Below, one piece after another: positions 15,827 to 23,941 of a DNA stretch of 64,000 nucleotides. A model generated the notes under the pieces. That model saw nothing but the letters and a program-made list of their open reading frames with translations, was not told the origin of the DNA and did not search any database. Within the stretch, counting starts at the first letter, position 1. The number at the start of each line of letters is the position of its first letter. The position numbers and the translations under genes are program-made. The stretch is from Massilia violaceinigra (GTDB taxonomy: Bacteria; Pseudomonadota; Gammaproteobacteria; Burkholderiales; Burkholderiaceae_D). The DNA lies in contig NZ_CP024608.1 in assembly GCF_002752675.1 (NCBI RefSeq), positions 806,001-870,000 on the forward strand, given 5' to 3'.

Positions 15827-17041
15827 TCAGGCGGAGAAGTGCTTGCGGATCTCGTCGATAGGCAGCTTGTGGTTGCCGCACTGGAGCGCGGGCACCTTCA
15901 GGCCACACTTGCCGAACGCCTCATCGTAGGCCAGCAGGTTGTCGATGCAGGGCTCGCCGATGGTCGGCGGCAGGTCCGGCGCCACCACGCGCAGCAGGCC
16001 TTCGGCCATGCATGACCACGAGGTGCTCGATTCGCCTGTCTCGTCCTGGTCGGCGAAGTCGAAGCTGAACCTGGAGCGGTAGCCGATGCTGCTGCAATCG
16101 ATCAGGCCCGCTTCGCACGGCGCGATATCCTGGCGCGCATGCACGCGCGCCCAGGCCGACTGGCGCGACCAGCAGTACGGCTGGCTGTCGTCGATCAGCA
16201 CGGTGCCCGGCGCTACCCGGTCGATGTCGATGATGTTGGCGGTGCTGACGGCGCTGATCACGAAGCGCGAGCGGTAGGCCGCGCTATCGATCGGCAGCGC
16301 CCCCGCCGGCGAGGTGAACTCCACCTCGACGCCAATGCCGCAATCGGCCTGCAGCTGTTCGGCATAACGCCTGACATGGTCGGCGCGGCTCGGCGTATCG
16401 ACCAGCACGATGCGTGCGGGCCGCCGGCGCTGGCGCGCAAGCAGTTGGGTGAACGAGCCGCCGATGCTGCCCACGCCGATGACGGTCATGGTGGCCCTGG
16501 CGTGATCGATGCGCAGGTCGTCCAGCGCGCGCAGATAGGTGCGCAGCACGGAAACGGCCGTCATCGAGTGGCCGGTGGTGATCTGCAGGCCCAGCTCATT
16601 GGCCTTGACCAGCAGGCGACGCCCGTACAGCGACAGCGCGCCGGTCAGCCCACCCAGGCAAATCATTTTGGCGCCGGCCCTTGCCGCAATCTCCAGCGCC
16701 GTCTCTTCGAGCACCTTGCGGCAGTGCGCGCGGGTGCGCGGGTTGATCATTTCGTCGGCGTACATGGGCAGGAACAGGATGCCCGCGTTCAGGGTCGGCG
16801 TCTTGATGATTTCGCCGAACACGGGCATCAGGATGCGCGTGAGGGCGCGCCGGTCCTGCATGGTCAGATGTTCGCTCCACGGCAGCAGGCGTGGCAAATC
16901 GGTTTCGTCGCGCGGGTGGGTCAGCAGCACCACCTGAAGCTCCTCCTTGCTGTTGCTGGTTTTTTGATAGCTGACCCAGTCATCCATCGACGAGGCGCCA
17001 ATCAGGCACATGTTTTCGCGTTCCAGTTCCATCAGTTCCAC
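15827..17041 (-). CDS. NAD(P)-binding protein resembling long-chain acyl-ACP reductase
   Basis: 404 residues. The central part reads KMICLGGLTGALSLYGRRLL and LGLQITTGHSMTAVSVLRTY, then a dinucleotide-binding loop VIGVGSIGGSFTQLLAR. This order (ALGGF..., TTGNxxTAY, then GxxGxxG) is that of cyanobacterial acyl-ACP/acyl-CoA reductase (AAR). The C-terminal part has several cysteines (YCW, APCEAGLIDCSS, SWSCMAEGLL, LQCGNHK). Likely a reductase acting on an activated acyl chain; substrate unproven and similarity judged by eye. The GTG start at 17041 has CGGAGA 5 nt upstream; in-frame ATGs lie 9 and 30 nt downstream. It sits between the CocE-type hydrolase and the PP-loop gene. Confidence 0.58.
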   Translation of the reverse strand: MELMELERENMCLIGASSMDDWVSYQKTSNSKEELQVVLLTHPRDETDLPRLLPWSEHLTMQDRRALTRILMPVFGEIIKTPTLNAGILFLPMYADEMINPRTRAHCRKVLEETALEIAARAGAKMICLGGLTGALSLYGRRLLVKANELGLQITTGHSMTAVSVLRTYLRALDDLRIDHARATMTVIGVGSIGGSFTQLLARQRRRPARIVLVDTPSRADHVRRYAEQLQADCGIGVEVEFTSPAGALPIDSAAYRSRFVISAVSTANIIDIDRVAPGTVLIDDSQPYCWSRQSAWARVHARQDIAPCEAGLIDCSSIGYRSRFSFDFADQDETGESSTSWSCMAEGLLRVVAPDLPPTIGEPCIDNLLAYDEAFGKCGLKVPALQCGNHKLPIDEIRKHFSA

Positions 17042-17106
17042 AGTATTCTCCGGTCAGGCTTGACTTCAGGGCTCTCGCGGCGGGCGAGGGTGTTTTCTTG
17101 CGTGCT

Positions 17107-18825
17107 TTATTGCTGCCGCAGCGGCAGTACCAGCGTCGATTCCAGGCCCCGGTCGAATACAAGCCTCATGCTGAAACGTTCGCCCGGGCGCACGGCCGGC
17201 GCGTACAGCGGATCGGCCGTATCGATCACGATGCCCAGGTGATGCCCGGCCGGGATGTCGTACGCGGCTGCCGACAGCTCGATCGGATAGCGCAGGGTCT
17301 GGCCCGGCACGGCCGCATGCACGCTGCGCGAACCGTAGGTAATCAGCCTGGCGATGCCGATCGCGTCGACGTCGTACAGATACGCCACCAGTTGCGCGCG
17401 CGCCTGCGATGGCGCCACCTGCACCGTCAGGCGCGGGACGCCGCGAATCTTCAGGGGCGCGGCCAGAGCGGCGCCTTCGTAGCGCACACCGGTGCTCAGG
17501 CCGACGCTCTGCATCATCGTGACGATGGGGATATCGTTGGCGGCGCGGATGCTGGCCAACAGCGGCAGCGGGCCCGTGGTGGCGGTGGTATCGGAAAAGT
17601 TATGGACAGTGTCGGCCGCACTGCTGCTGTTGCGCACGGCCGCCAGGCTGCCCTTGTCGCCCTTGCGGCAGAAGCAGGAAAAATCGAAGCGCAGCGCGCC
17701 GCGCGGCGTCAGGTGCCACGTCTGCTCCGCCACTTCCGGCGCCGGCCAGGTGCCGAACGACTCGCGCGCGTTGGCCGGACGCACCTGCATCGACACTTGC
17801 GGCTCGGTGTCTACACCGTTGCGCACGCCCTTGAGAAAACGGTCGAACCAGCGGCGCGCTTCGTCGTACGGGTAGTTGTCTTCACCCAGCAGCGCACCGG
17901 GAAATTCGGTCAAGGCATGGATGCCTTTATTGAGCAGCAGCTTTTTCGGCCCCGTCAGGGCGCTGAACATGGCCATGCTGGAATTAGCCGTGAACATATC
18001 GTCCTGGAGGTTCTTGCTGATGAAGACCGGCGCATTGCGCTGGTTGATCTGGGCGATGAACTGGGACGGCGAGCGCGGCGCGGCCCACGCGGCCACGTCG
18101 GCGATCTGCGCGCTGGTGCTATCCGGATCGTTCAGTATCCGCACCTGCTGATCGACGAGGGGATCGCGCCGGCCGGTGGCCGCGCCCAGCAGATTGAGCA
18201 CGTTCGACCAGGTGTAGTTGGCGCTGCCGTCGAGGTACATCTGGTCCATCAATTGGCCCCAGCCGGAAAACGCGACCGCCGTCTTGAAGCGCGCATCCTG
18301 CGCCAGCGCCATCATCGACAGGCCGGCGCCGTACGAAATGCCGCTCACGCCGACGTTGTGCATGTCGACGGGGGTATTGGCCTGCAGCCAGTCGAGCACA
18401 CTGGAGACGTCGCGCACGTCGGCCGGCGCGGCCACGCCAACGAGCCCTTCCGAATTGTGGAAGCCGCGCGCGGTGTAGCTGACCACGATGTAGCCGCCCT
18501 TGGCCAGGCGCTGCGCCTGTCCCATGTATTCGTACTGGCCGGGCGTGGCCCAGCTGCCTACCATCACGATGCCGGGCGATACCGCGCCGCCTTGCGCCCC
18601 ATTGGGCAGGAACAGGCTGGCCATCAGCCTGGTGCCATCATGGCTGGTGATGGCGATTTCCGGGACCCAGCAAGTGCCGTCGACAGGAGAAATGATCGAC
18701 GGCGAACTGAATGGGGACACATACCCGGCGATCTCGCCAGCGGCCGCGGGGCGGCACAGGCTCGCGTGAGCGGCCGGGGTACAGATGGCCATGGCCACCA
18801 GGGACAGCGATATGTAACGCGACAT
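17107..18825 (-). CDS. CocE/NonD-family hydrolase (X-Pro dipeptidyl-peptidase S15 type), exported
   Basis: 572 residues with a signal peptide (YISLSLVAMAICTPAAHA). The alpha/beta-hydrolase catalytic domain has VSYTARGFHNSEG, nucleophile elbow GISYGAG (about residue 168), acid region ISKNLQDDMF and catalytic His in NKGIHALTEF. It is followed by the jelly-roll-like C-terminal domain of the CocE/NonD/S15 group (LRFDFSCFCRKGD through RFSMRLVFDRGLESTLVLPL). The family cleaves esters or X-Pro amides. Expected location is periplasm or outside. It lies 145 nt after the ABC permease and 66 nt before the AAR-like gene; an extracellular processing enzyme of the pathway product is possible. Confidence 0.85.
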   Translation of the reverse strand: MSRYISLSLVAMAICTPAAHASLCRPAAAGEIAGYVSPFSSPSIISPVDGTCWVPEIAITSHDGTRLMASLFLPNGAQGGAVSPGIVMVGSWATPGQYEYMGQAQRLAKGGYIVVSYTARGFHNSEGLVGVAAPADVRDVSSVLDWLQANTPVDMHNVGVSGISYGAGLSMMALAQDARFKTAVAFSGWGQLMDQMYLDGSANYTWSNVLNLLGAATGRRDPLVDQQVRILNDPDSTSAQIADVAAWAAPRSPSQFIAQINQRNAPVFISKNLQDDMFTANSSMAMFSALTGPKKLLLNKGIHALTEFPGALLGEDNYPYDEARRWFDRFLKGVRNGVDTEPQVSMQVRPANARESFGTWPAPEVAEQTWHLTPRGALRFDFSCFCRKGDKGSLAAVRNSSSAADTVHNFSDTTATTGPLPLLASIRAANDIPIVTMMQSVGLSTGVRYEGAALAAPLKIRGVPRLTVQVAPSQARAQLVAYLYDVDAIGIARLITYGSRSVHAAVPGQTLRYPIELSAAAYDIPAGHHLGIVIDTADPLYAPAVRPGERFSMRLVFDRGLESTLVLPLRQQ

Positions 18826-18969
18826 ACGGGACTCCTGACATGGTCGAAAAATACCGGCGCTGGCGCCGGCGCCGGCGTTGATGTCGGCGTGCCTTCACAA
18901 CCCGGCACGTCGATTTGCTGCCACACCGGCCAGGAATACCCTGTCCCGCCGCACCTGGTCACTGGCGAT

Positions 18970-20136
18970 TCAGTCCAGGGTTTTATGAAACAGCATCAGG
19001 CCCATGGCCATGACCACGGCGATGAACGCCATCAGGGGCCAGATGTTGGGCCACAGCTCGATCCAGCCGTTGCCCTTCAACAGAATGCCGCGCGCGAGCC
19101 GCACGAAATGGGTCAGCGGCAGCGCTTCGCCCAGCGACTGGGCCCAGTGCGGCATGCCGCGAAACGGAAAGGCAAACCCCGACAGCAGAATCGAGGGCAG
19201 GAAAAAGAAGAACGTCATCTGCATCGCCTGCAGCTGGTTGCGGGCCAGCGAAGAAAACGTGATGCCCAGCGTCAGATTGGCGCCGATGAAAATCATGATC
19301 ACCACGTACAGCTGCAGCACGCTGCCCACGAACGGCACGTGGAACACGAAGCGGGCGGCGGCGATCGTCAGCGTTGCCTGGATCAGGCCGATCATGATGT
19401 AGGGCGTGATTTTCCCCGTCATGATTTCCAGCGGCAGCGTGGGCGTGGCCAGCAGGTTTTCCATGGTGCCGCGCTCGCGTTCGCGCGTCATGGCCAGGCT
19501 GGTCATCAGCACCATGGTCATGGTCAGGATCACGCCCATCAGGCCGGGCACGATGTTGTACTGGGTGATGCCCTCTTCGTTGTAGAGGCGGTGCACGCGT
19601 ACCTCGAACGGCGCGGCGCCGCCGTTCAGTTTGGACAGGGCGCCGCGCAAGTCCTTCTGCAGCACGTTGTGCGACAGCTGCGTGATGGCCGCCAGCGCAT
19701 TGCTGGTCGACGCCGGATCGGTGGCGTCGGCCTGGATCAGCAGGGCCGGGCGCTCGCCGCGCATCAGCTTGCGGCTGAAATCGGGAGGAATGCTGACCAC
19801 GAACTGCACCTTGCCGGCGGCCAGGGCGGCATCGGCCTGCGCTTCGCCGGCGATGTTGCGGTCGATGCTGAAGTAGCGCGTCTTCTCCATGCCGGCGATG
19901 AAGCTGCGGCTAAATTCCGACTGGTTCAGGTCGATAACGGCCGTGGGCAGGTTCCTCGGGTCGACATTGATGGCGAAGCCGAACAGCAGCAGCTGCACGA
20001 TCGGGATGCCGATGATCATGCCGAAGGTCAGGCGGTCGCGCCGCAGCTGGATGAATTCCTTGAGCACGATGCCGTACCAGCGCAGCAGCGAAAAGCGCAC
20101 CGGCAACGCGGACGGCGGGATCATGGTCTCCATCAT
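18970..20136 (-). CDS. ABC-2 type permease (YhhJ/YbhR-like)
   Basis: 388 residues: one N-terminal membrane helix (FGMIIGIPIVQLLLFGFAIN), a large periplasmic loop (about 45-170, with NLPTAVIDLNQSEFSRSFIA), then five C-terminal helices, the standard ABC-2 exporter topology (PF12698 type). EREREGTMENLLATPTLPLE before the second helix is the conserved cytosolic motif of this group. Its ATG overlaps the stop of the ATPase gene (ATGA), so ATPase and permease are coupled. With the HlyD protein it forms a YbhGFSR-like exporter. Confidence 0.92.
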   Translation of the reverse strand: MMETMIPPSALPVRFSLLRWYGIVLKEFIQLRRDRLTFGMIIGIPIVQLLLFGFAINVDPRNLPTAVIDLNQSEFSRSFIAGMEKTRYFSIDRNIAGEAQADAALAAGKVQFVVSIPPDFSRKLMRGERPALLIQADATDPASTSNALAAITQLSHNVLQKDLRGALSKLNGGAAPFEVRVHRLYNEEGITQYNIVPGLMGVILTMTMVLMTSLAMTRERERGTMENLLATPTLPLEIMTGKITPYIMIGLIQATLTIAAARFVFHVPFVGSVLQLYVVIMIFIGANLTLGITFSSLARNQLQAMQMTFFFFLPSILLSGFAFPFRGMPHWAQSLGEALPLTHFVRLARGILLKGNGWIELWPNIWPLMAFIAVVMAMGLMLFHKTLD

Positions 20137-21056
20137 GCGAAATTGTCCTCGGCACGCTTCATCAGGTAGATGAAGGTATCTTCCAGCCCCGTGGCGATCT
20201 GCTCGTAGCGGAACGCCATGCGGCCATGCAGCTCGGCCAGGGTGTGCGCCAGCGTGTCGCCCTGTTCGCCGATCACGTGCAGGCTGTTACCGAAAATGAT
20301 GATCTGGTGGACGCCGGGGCTGCCCCGCAACGCCTGGGCCACGCCCGCCATTGCGCCGCCATGGAGCACCCAGGTGCTCAGGTCCTGGCTGGCGATGACC
20401 TCGTCCACGGTGCCCTGCACCAACAGCTTTCCGTAAGAGAGGTAGGCCAGCTTGTGGCAGCGCTCGGCCTCGTCCATGTAGTGGGTGCTGACCAGCACCG
20501 ACACGCCCTGCGCGGCCAGCAGATGGATCTCTTCCCAGAAGTCGCGCCGGGCCTGCGGATCGACGCCGGCGGTGGGCTCGTCGAGCAGCAGCAGTTCGGG
20601 CTGGTGCAGCATGCAGGCGGCCAGCGCCACGCGCTGCTTCCAGCCGCCCGACAAGGCGCCGGCCAGCTGGTGGCTGCGCGAACCGAGGTTGAGCTGCTCC
20701 AGGGTGCGTTCGACGACGGCGCGGCGCTTGGGCATGCCGTAGATGCGCGCAATGAAATCGAGGTTTTCGCGGATGGTCAGGTCTTCCCACAGCGAGAAGC
20801 GCTGGGTCATGTAGCCGATGCGGCGCTTGACCTGCGCACTGTCGCGGATGACGTCGAACCCCAGGCAGGTGCCGCTGCCCGAATCGGGCGTCAGCAGGCC
20901 GCACATCATGCGGATCGACGTGGTCTTGCCGCTGCCGTTGGGGCCGAGGAAGCCAAAAATCTCGCCGGCATGCACCTGCATGCTCAGGTCCTTGACCACG
21001 TGCTTGTCGCCAAAGTGCTTGTTCAGCTGGCGCACGTCGATAACGCAGCGGTTCAT
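20133..21056 (-). CDS. ABC transporter ATP-binding protein
   Basis: 307 residues: Walker A GPNGSGKTT (residues 38-46), Q-loop region YMTQRFSLWEDLTIREN, signature LSGGWKQRVALA, Walker B LLLLDEPTAGVD and switch His in STHYMDEAERC. The single-domain ATPase energises the downstream ABC-2 permease; the DrrA-like C-terminal extension (from about 225) is present. The true ATG is 21056, overlapping the HlyD stop (ATGA); the longer upstream frame is antisense-like noise. Confidence 0.94.
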   Translation of the reverse strand: MNRCVIDVRQLNKHFGDKHVVKDLSMQVHAGEIFGFLGPNGSGKTTSIRMMCGLLTPDSGSGTCLGFDVIRDSAQVKRRIGYMTQRFSLWEDLTIRENLDFIARIYGMPKRRAVVERTLEQLNLGSRSHQLAGALSGGWKQRVALAACMLHQPELLLLDEPTAGVDPQARRDFWEEIHLLAAQGVSVLVSTHYMDEAERCHKLAYLSYGKLLVQGTVDEVIASQDLSTWVLHGGAMAGVAQALRGSPGVHQIIIFGNSLHVIGEQGDTLAHTLAELHGRMAFRYEQIATGLEDTFIYLMKRAEDNFA

Positions 21057-22015
21057 CGTGGCATTCCGATGCGAATGGGTTGGCCCGGATGCAGGGTAAA
21101 GCCGTCGCGCGCATCGACGGGCAGCGCTTCGACCAGAAACACCAGCTTGGCCTGGGAATCCTTGCTGTAGATGACGGGCGGGGTGTATTCGGCCTGCGGC
21201 GAGATATAGTTGATGCGCGCGTCGACCTCCCGGGCGCAGCCATCGCACTGCACCTTGACCGTCTGCCCGACCTTGAGCGAGGCCAGCGCCGCGGTGCTGG
21301 CGAAGAAACGCACCTTGATGGCGCCGGGCGGCAGAATCGTGATCACCTGGTTGCCGCTGGCGATCCAGTCGCCTTCCGAATACAGGGTGTCGAATACCAG
21401 TCCGGCGCGGGTGGCCACGCCGCTCTTCTGGCGCAGCTGCCAGTCGGACTGGCGCAGCTGCGCCTTGGCGACGGCGATTTCAGCTTTCTGGATGCGCAGC
21501 TGGTCGACACGTCCACCCAGCTGGGAGGCCGTGAGCTGATGTTCCAGCTCGGCGATGCGGGCACGGTCGCGCAGGTTGTTGGCCTGCGCCGTTTCTTCCT
21601 GCACCCTGGAGACGAAGCCCTTGGCGACCAGCTCGCGGCTGGTATCGAGCTGCGTGGCGGAGATTTTTTCCATCGCCACCGACTGGGCCAGCTGCGAACG
21701 GGTGACGTCGAGTTCCTCGGACCGCTTGCCCTTCATCAGATCGTCCAGGTGGGCCTGGGCCGATTGCAGACGCTCCGCGGCCATCTTGCGGGCCGACGCT
21801 TCGTTTTCATCTTCGAGCGAAAACAGGGGCATTCCAGCTTCGATGTGCTGGCCGCGCCGCACATGCAGCTTGACCAGGGCGCCGGCAAACGGCGCCACCA
21901 CCCGTACGAACTCACCCTCCACGTAACCGGTGAGCTGCGCCGGTCCGGTCTCGGAACAGGAAGTGAGCGCCATGCATACCAGCAACGCGCTCGACAGGCG
22001 GCGAAGATTCATCAT
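21053..22015 (-). CDS. HlyD/YbhG-type membrane-fusion lipoprotein
   Basis: About 320 residues. Lipoprotein signal with lipobox LTSC (Cys20), then a biotinyl-lipoyl half (YVEGEFVRVVAPFAGALVKL, RRGQHIEAGMPLFSLED), a long coiled-coil hairpin (about 80-190), the second lipoyl half (LVFDTLYSEGDWIASGNQV) and a beta-barrel. It is the periplasmic adaptor of the ABC exporter whose ATPase and permease follow with 4-nt overlaps. Two ATGs lie at 22015 and 22012 and I take the first; no strong ribosome site is visible. It is the first gene of the presumed minus-strand operon down to 12799. Confidence 0.9.
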   Translation of the reverse strand: MMNLRRLSSALLVCMALTSCSETGPAQLTGYVEGEFVRVVAPFAGALVKLHVRRGQHIEAGMPLFSLEDENEASARKMAAERLQSAQAHLDDLMKGKRSEELDVTRSQLAQSVAMEKISATQLDTSRELVAKGFVSRVQEETAQANNLRDRARIAELEHQLTASQLGGRVDQLRIQKAEIAVAKAQLRQSDWQLRQKSGVATRAGLVFDTLYSEGDWIASGNQVITILPPGAIKVRFFASTAALASLKVGQTVKVQCDGCAREVDARINYISPQAEYTPPVIYSKDSQAKLVFLVEALPVDARDGFTLHPGQPIRIGMPR

Positions 22016-22291
22016 GGGAAGCGGAAAAATAGTAGGGTGAGGTCGATCACGGTGCAGCTCCCGGTAGGGCAGGATCACTGACTTCCTGCAAGGCATAAAA
22101 TTGAGTCTATGCAATGGAGGTGGGCGCCACATTGATTATGGGCAAGGTGAGCAACTGATGAGCAGGTCGATGGGATCTCGCCCCGCGCCGGTCACCACGT
22201 CGTATTTTTGCCACGCATGCTTGAACCAGTGCAAAATAGCCAGTTCGACAACTGCCTCTCGAACGCGTCGCAGTGCGACCAGTTCACTCCC

Positions 22292-22810
22292 ATGCGCAAC
22301 TACTTCTTTTTAGCCAGCTTCTTTTTCCTTCTGCTTACCAGTTTGCCGGTGTGGGCCGCGCAGATCACCGTATTCAAAGCGAAACGCATCCTCGAGTACA
22401 AGGCCGACGGCGTGAGCCGCACCTTCAAGATCGCGCTTGGCGCCTCCCCAACCGGACGCAAGCTGCGCCAGGGCGACCGCAAGACGCCCGAGGGAAGTTA
22501 CGTCATCACGCACAAAAATCCGCAGAGCCAGTTCTATCTGTCGCTGGGCATCAGTTATCCCAATCTCGATGACGCCGCGCTGGGCCGCAAAGCCGGCGTG
22601 ATCTCGGCCGCGCAGTACGCGGTGATCGAGGCGGCGATCAGGCAGGGCCGCACGCCATCCCAGCACACCCCGATGGGCGGCGATGTTTTCATCCACGGCA
22701 AAGGCGCTGGCAGCGACTGGACCTGGGGCTGCATCGCCCTCGACGACAAGCAGATGCGCGTGCTGTACGACCTCGTGCGCCCGGGCGACAAGATCAGCAT
22801 TCGTCCTTAG
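22292..22810 (+). CDS. L,D-transpeptidase family protein (YkuD domain)
   Basis: 172 residues: signal peptide (YFFLASFFFLLLTSLPVWA) followed by a compact YkuD catalytic domain, with KTPEGSYVITHKNPQSQFYL and the active-site block HGKGAGSDWTWGC (His135, Cys147). Such enzymes make 3-3 cross-links or anchor proteins to peptidoglycan, or only bind wall muropeptides; this short stand-alone form is common in proteobacteria. I start at ATG 22292, which opens directly into the signal peptide; the frame extends upstream to 22208 without a signal. Its stop touches a LysR relic on the other strand. Confidence 0.9.
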   Translation: MRNYFFLASFFFLLLTSLPVWAAQITVFKAKRILEYKADGVSRTFKIALGASPTGRKLRQGDRKTPEGSYVITHKNPQSQFYLSLGISYPNLDDAALGRKAGVISAAQYAVIEAAIRQGRTPSQHTPMGGDVFIHGKGAGSDWTWGCIALDDKQMRVLYDLVRPGDKISIRP

Positions 22811-22995
22811 CCCTGTTTCAGCTTGTCGATGAACCAGCGGCCGGCGCGGTCCGGCGGATTGTCCGCCAGGTGGATCGCATGCATTGAAAACCCCGGCCCG
22901 GCCGTCGCGAACACGTCCAGCTGAATCGGCACCAGCACACCGCTGCCGATGTCGGCCTCGACCATGTGCAGCGGCATGTGCCCTGCCGGAAGTAG
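22807..22995 (-). pseudogene. LysR regulator C-terminal relic
   Basis: The minus strand reads HMPLHMVEADIGSGVLVPIQ, a hydrophobic strand, HAIHLADNPPDRAGRWFID and a stop at 22807. G-W/H-M-P-xx-M-V-x-D-I-xx-G-x-LV and the final P-P-x-x-A-x-R-W-F-I-D are the end of LysR substrate-binding domains. No N-terminal HTH or start is present. Confidence 0.65.
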
Positions 22996-23084
22996 ATGAA
23001 AACGGCCCCGCGCAGAGCCAGTACCTGGCGCCGGCGCAAGTGCAGAGCCATGGTCCGGCCCGCGTCATCATCGGCAAGTACGGC

Positions 23085-23248
23085 AATGCAAGCAGCGGGA
23101 TTCGTCCGCGCGCATCGATCAACTATCGATTCACCTGCTGAAAAACCTGGCCATGGCCGGTGGCCTACTGCAAGTGGTCGCCTTTGGCGCCGGTGCATAC
23201 AGCCTGGAGTCGAAAGCCGCTGGCGCGATGGATCGTCAGCTTGCCTGA
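23085..23248 (+). pseudogene. DoxX-family C-terminal relic
   Basis: The plus strand reads HLLKNLAMAGGLLQVVAFGA then GAYSLESKAAGAMDRQLA and TGA at 23246-23248. F/H-L-K-N-L-A-x-A-G-G-L-L is the diagnostic last helix of DoxX membrane proteins. The start and the first three helices are missing. The left limit is approximate. Confidence 0.65.
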
Positions 23249-23356
23249 TCGCGGTTTTGGCCGGTAGGAGCGTCGAGGTCGGCGCTACGTTAAGATCTTG
23301 TACCGTCAGGCTCAGCCCGGCAGTTGCCATTCAAGCTTACAGAAACGGATCACCTC

Positions 23357-23941
23357 ATGCTGCTGGAAGACCTCGATACGCACTGCCCGGTTCACGGCAA
23401 TCCGCTGAATGATGGGGTTGTCATGATTTCGTATGGATTGTTCCGCTATAGCGAGGCGTTCAACAAGGCCCACCGGTATCTGTTTCCCAAATCGAAATTC
23501 ATGGTGCGGGGTGGGTGTGCGGTAAACGATGAGATCATTTACCACATGCGCTACTGCAATGCATGCCGCAGAGCCCATCTCTTGTGGGCGGCGGAAAATA
23601 AGTCGAATGAAGGCTTGCCGCACCTGGCGGACGAATTTGAGCGAATTCTTCATCTGCGCTTTGGCATGGAAAATTCGGTCACCAACGTACCGCCAGACGT
23701 GCACGACTTAATGCATGCGCATAACCTGGTCGACGCACTAAAGCTCCTTCAGCGCGCCAACCCGGGTGTGGAGATCCCCGAGTTACGCGCACACATGCGT
23801 TACCTCAGTCGCGGCGCGGAACTTGAGCAGGCGATCCTGGCGATGCGCATGGGCGGCCCGCAATTGGTCTATGAGCAGCTTGCGGCGCTGGCTGAGCGCA
23901 GCGGCAAAGATGAGCTACAAGAGCGCTTCGTCGGCAATTGA
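23357..23941 (+). CDS. Hypothetical protein
   Basis: About 194 residues, no family recognised. Two Cys pairs (CPVHGNPLNDGV near the start; HMRYCNACRRAHLLW near residue 70) suggest metal binding. The C-terminal half is helical (LVDALKLLQRANPGVEIPEL, RAHMRYLSRGAELEQAILAM). No signal peptide. The ATG at 23357 is the first good start; an in-frame TTG at 23324 would add 11 residues. Its last 27 bases overlap the 3' end of the RND pump gene on the other strand. Confidence 0.65.
   Translation: MLLEDLDTHCPVHGNPLNDGVVMISYGLFRYSEAFNKAHRYLFPKSKFMVRGGCAVNDEIIYHMRYCNACRRAHLLWAAENKSNEGLPHLADEFERILHLRFGMENSVTNVPPDVHDLMHAHNLVDALKLLQRANPGVEIPELRAHMRYLSRGAELEQAILAMRMGGPQLVYEQLAALAERSGKDELQERFVGN

Noticed and set aside
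17098..20169. 1023-codon open frame on the plus strand opposite the exporter/hydrolase genes
   Set aside because: Composition is His/Arg/Gln-rich with no domain logic; the minus-strand genes beneath it (CocE-type hydrolase, ABC permease) have clear motifs. Codon-bias shadow.
22818..23330. 170-codon minus-strand ORF over the LysR/DoxX scar
   Set aside because: Wrong frame relative to the LysR relic; sequence has no fold-like pattern.
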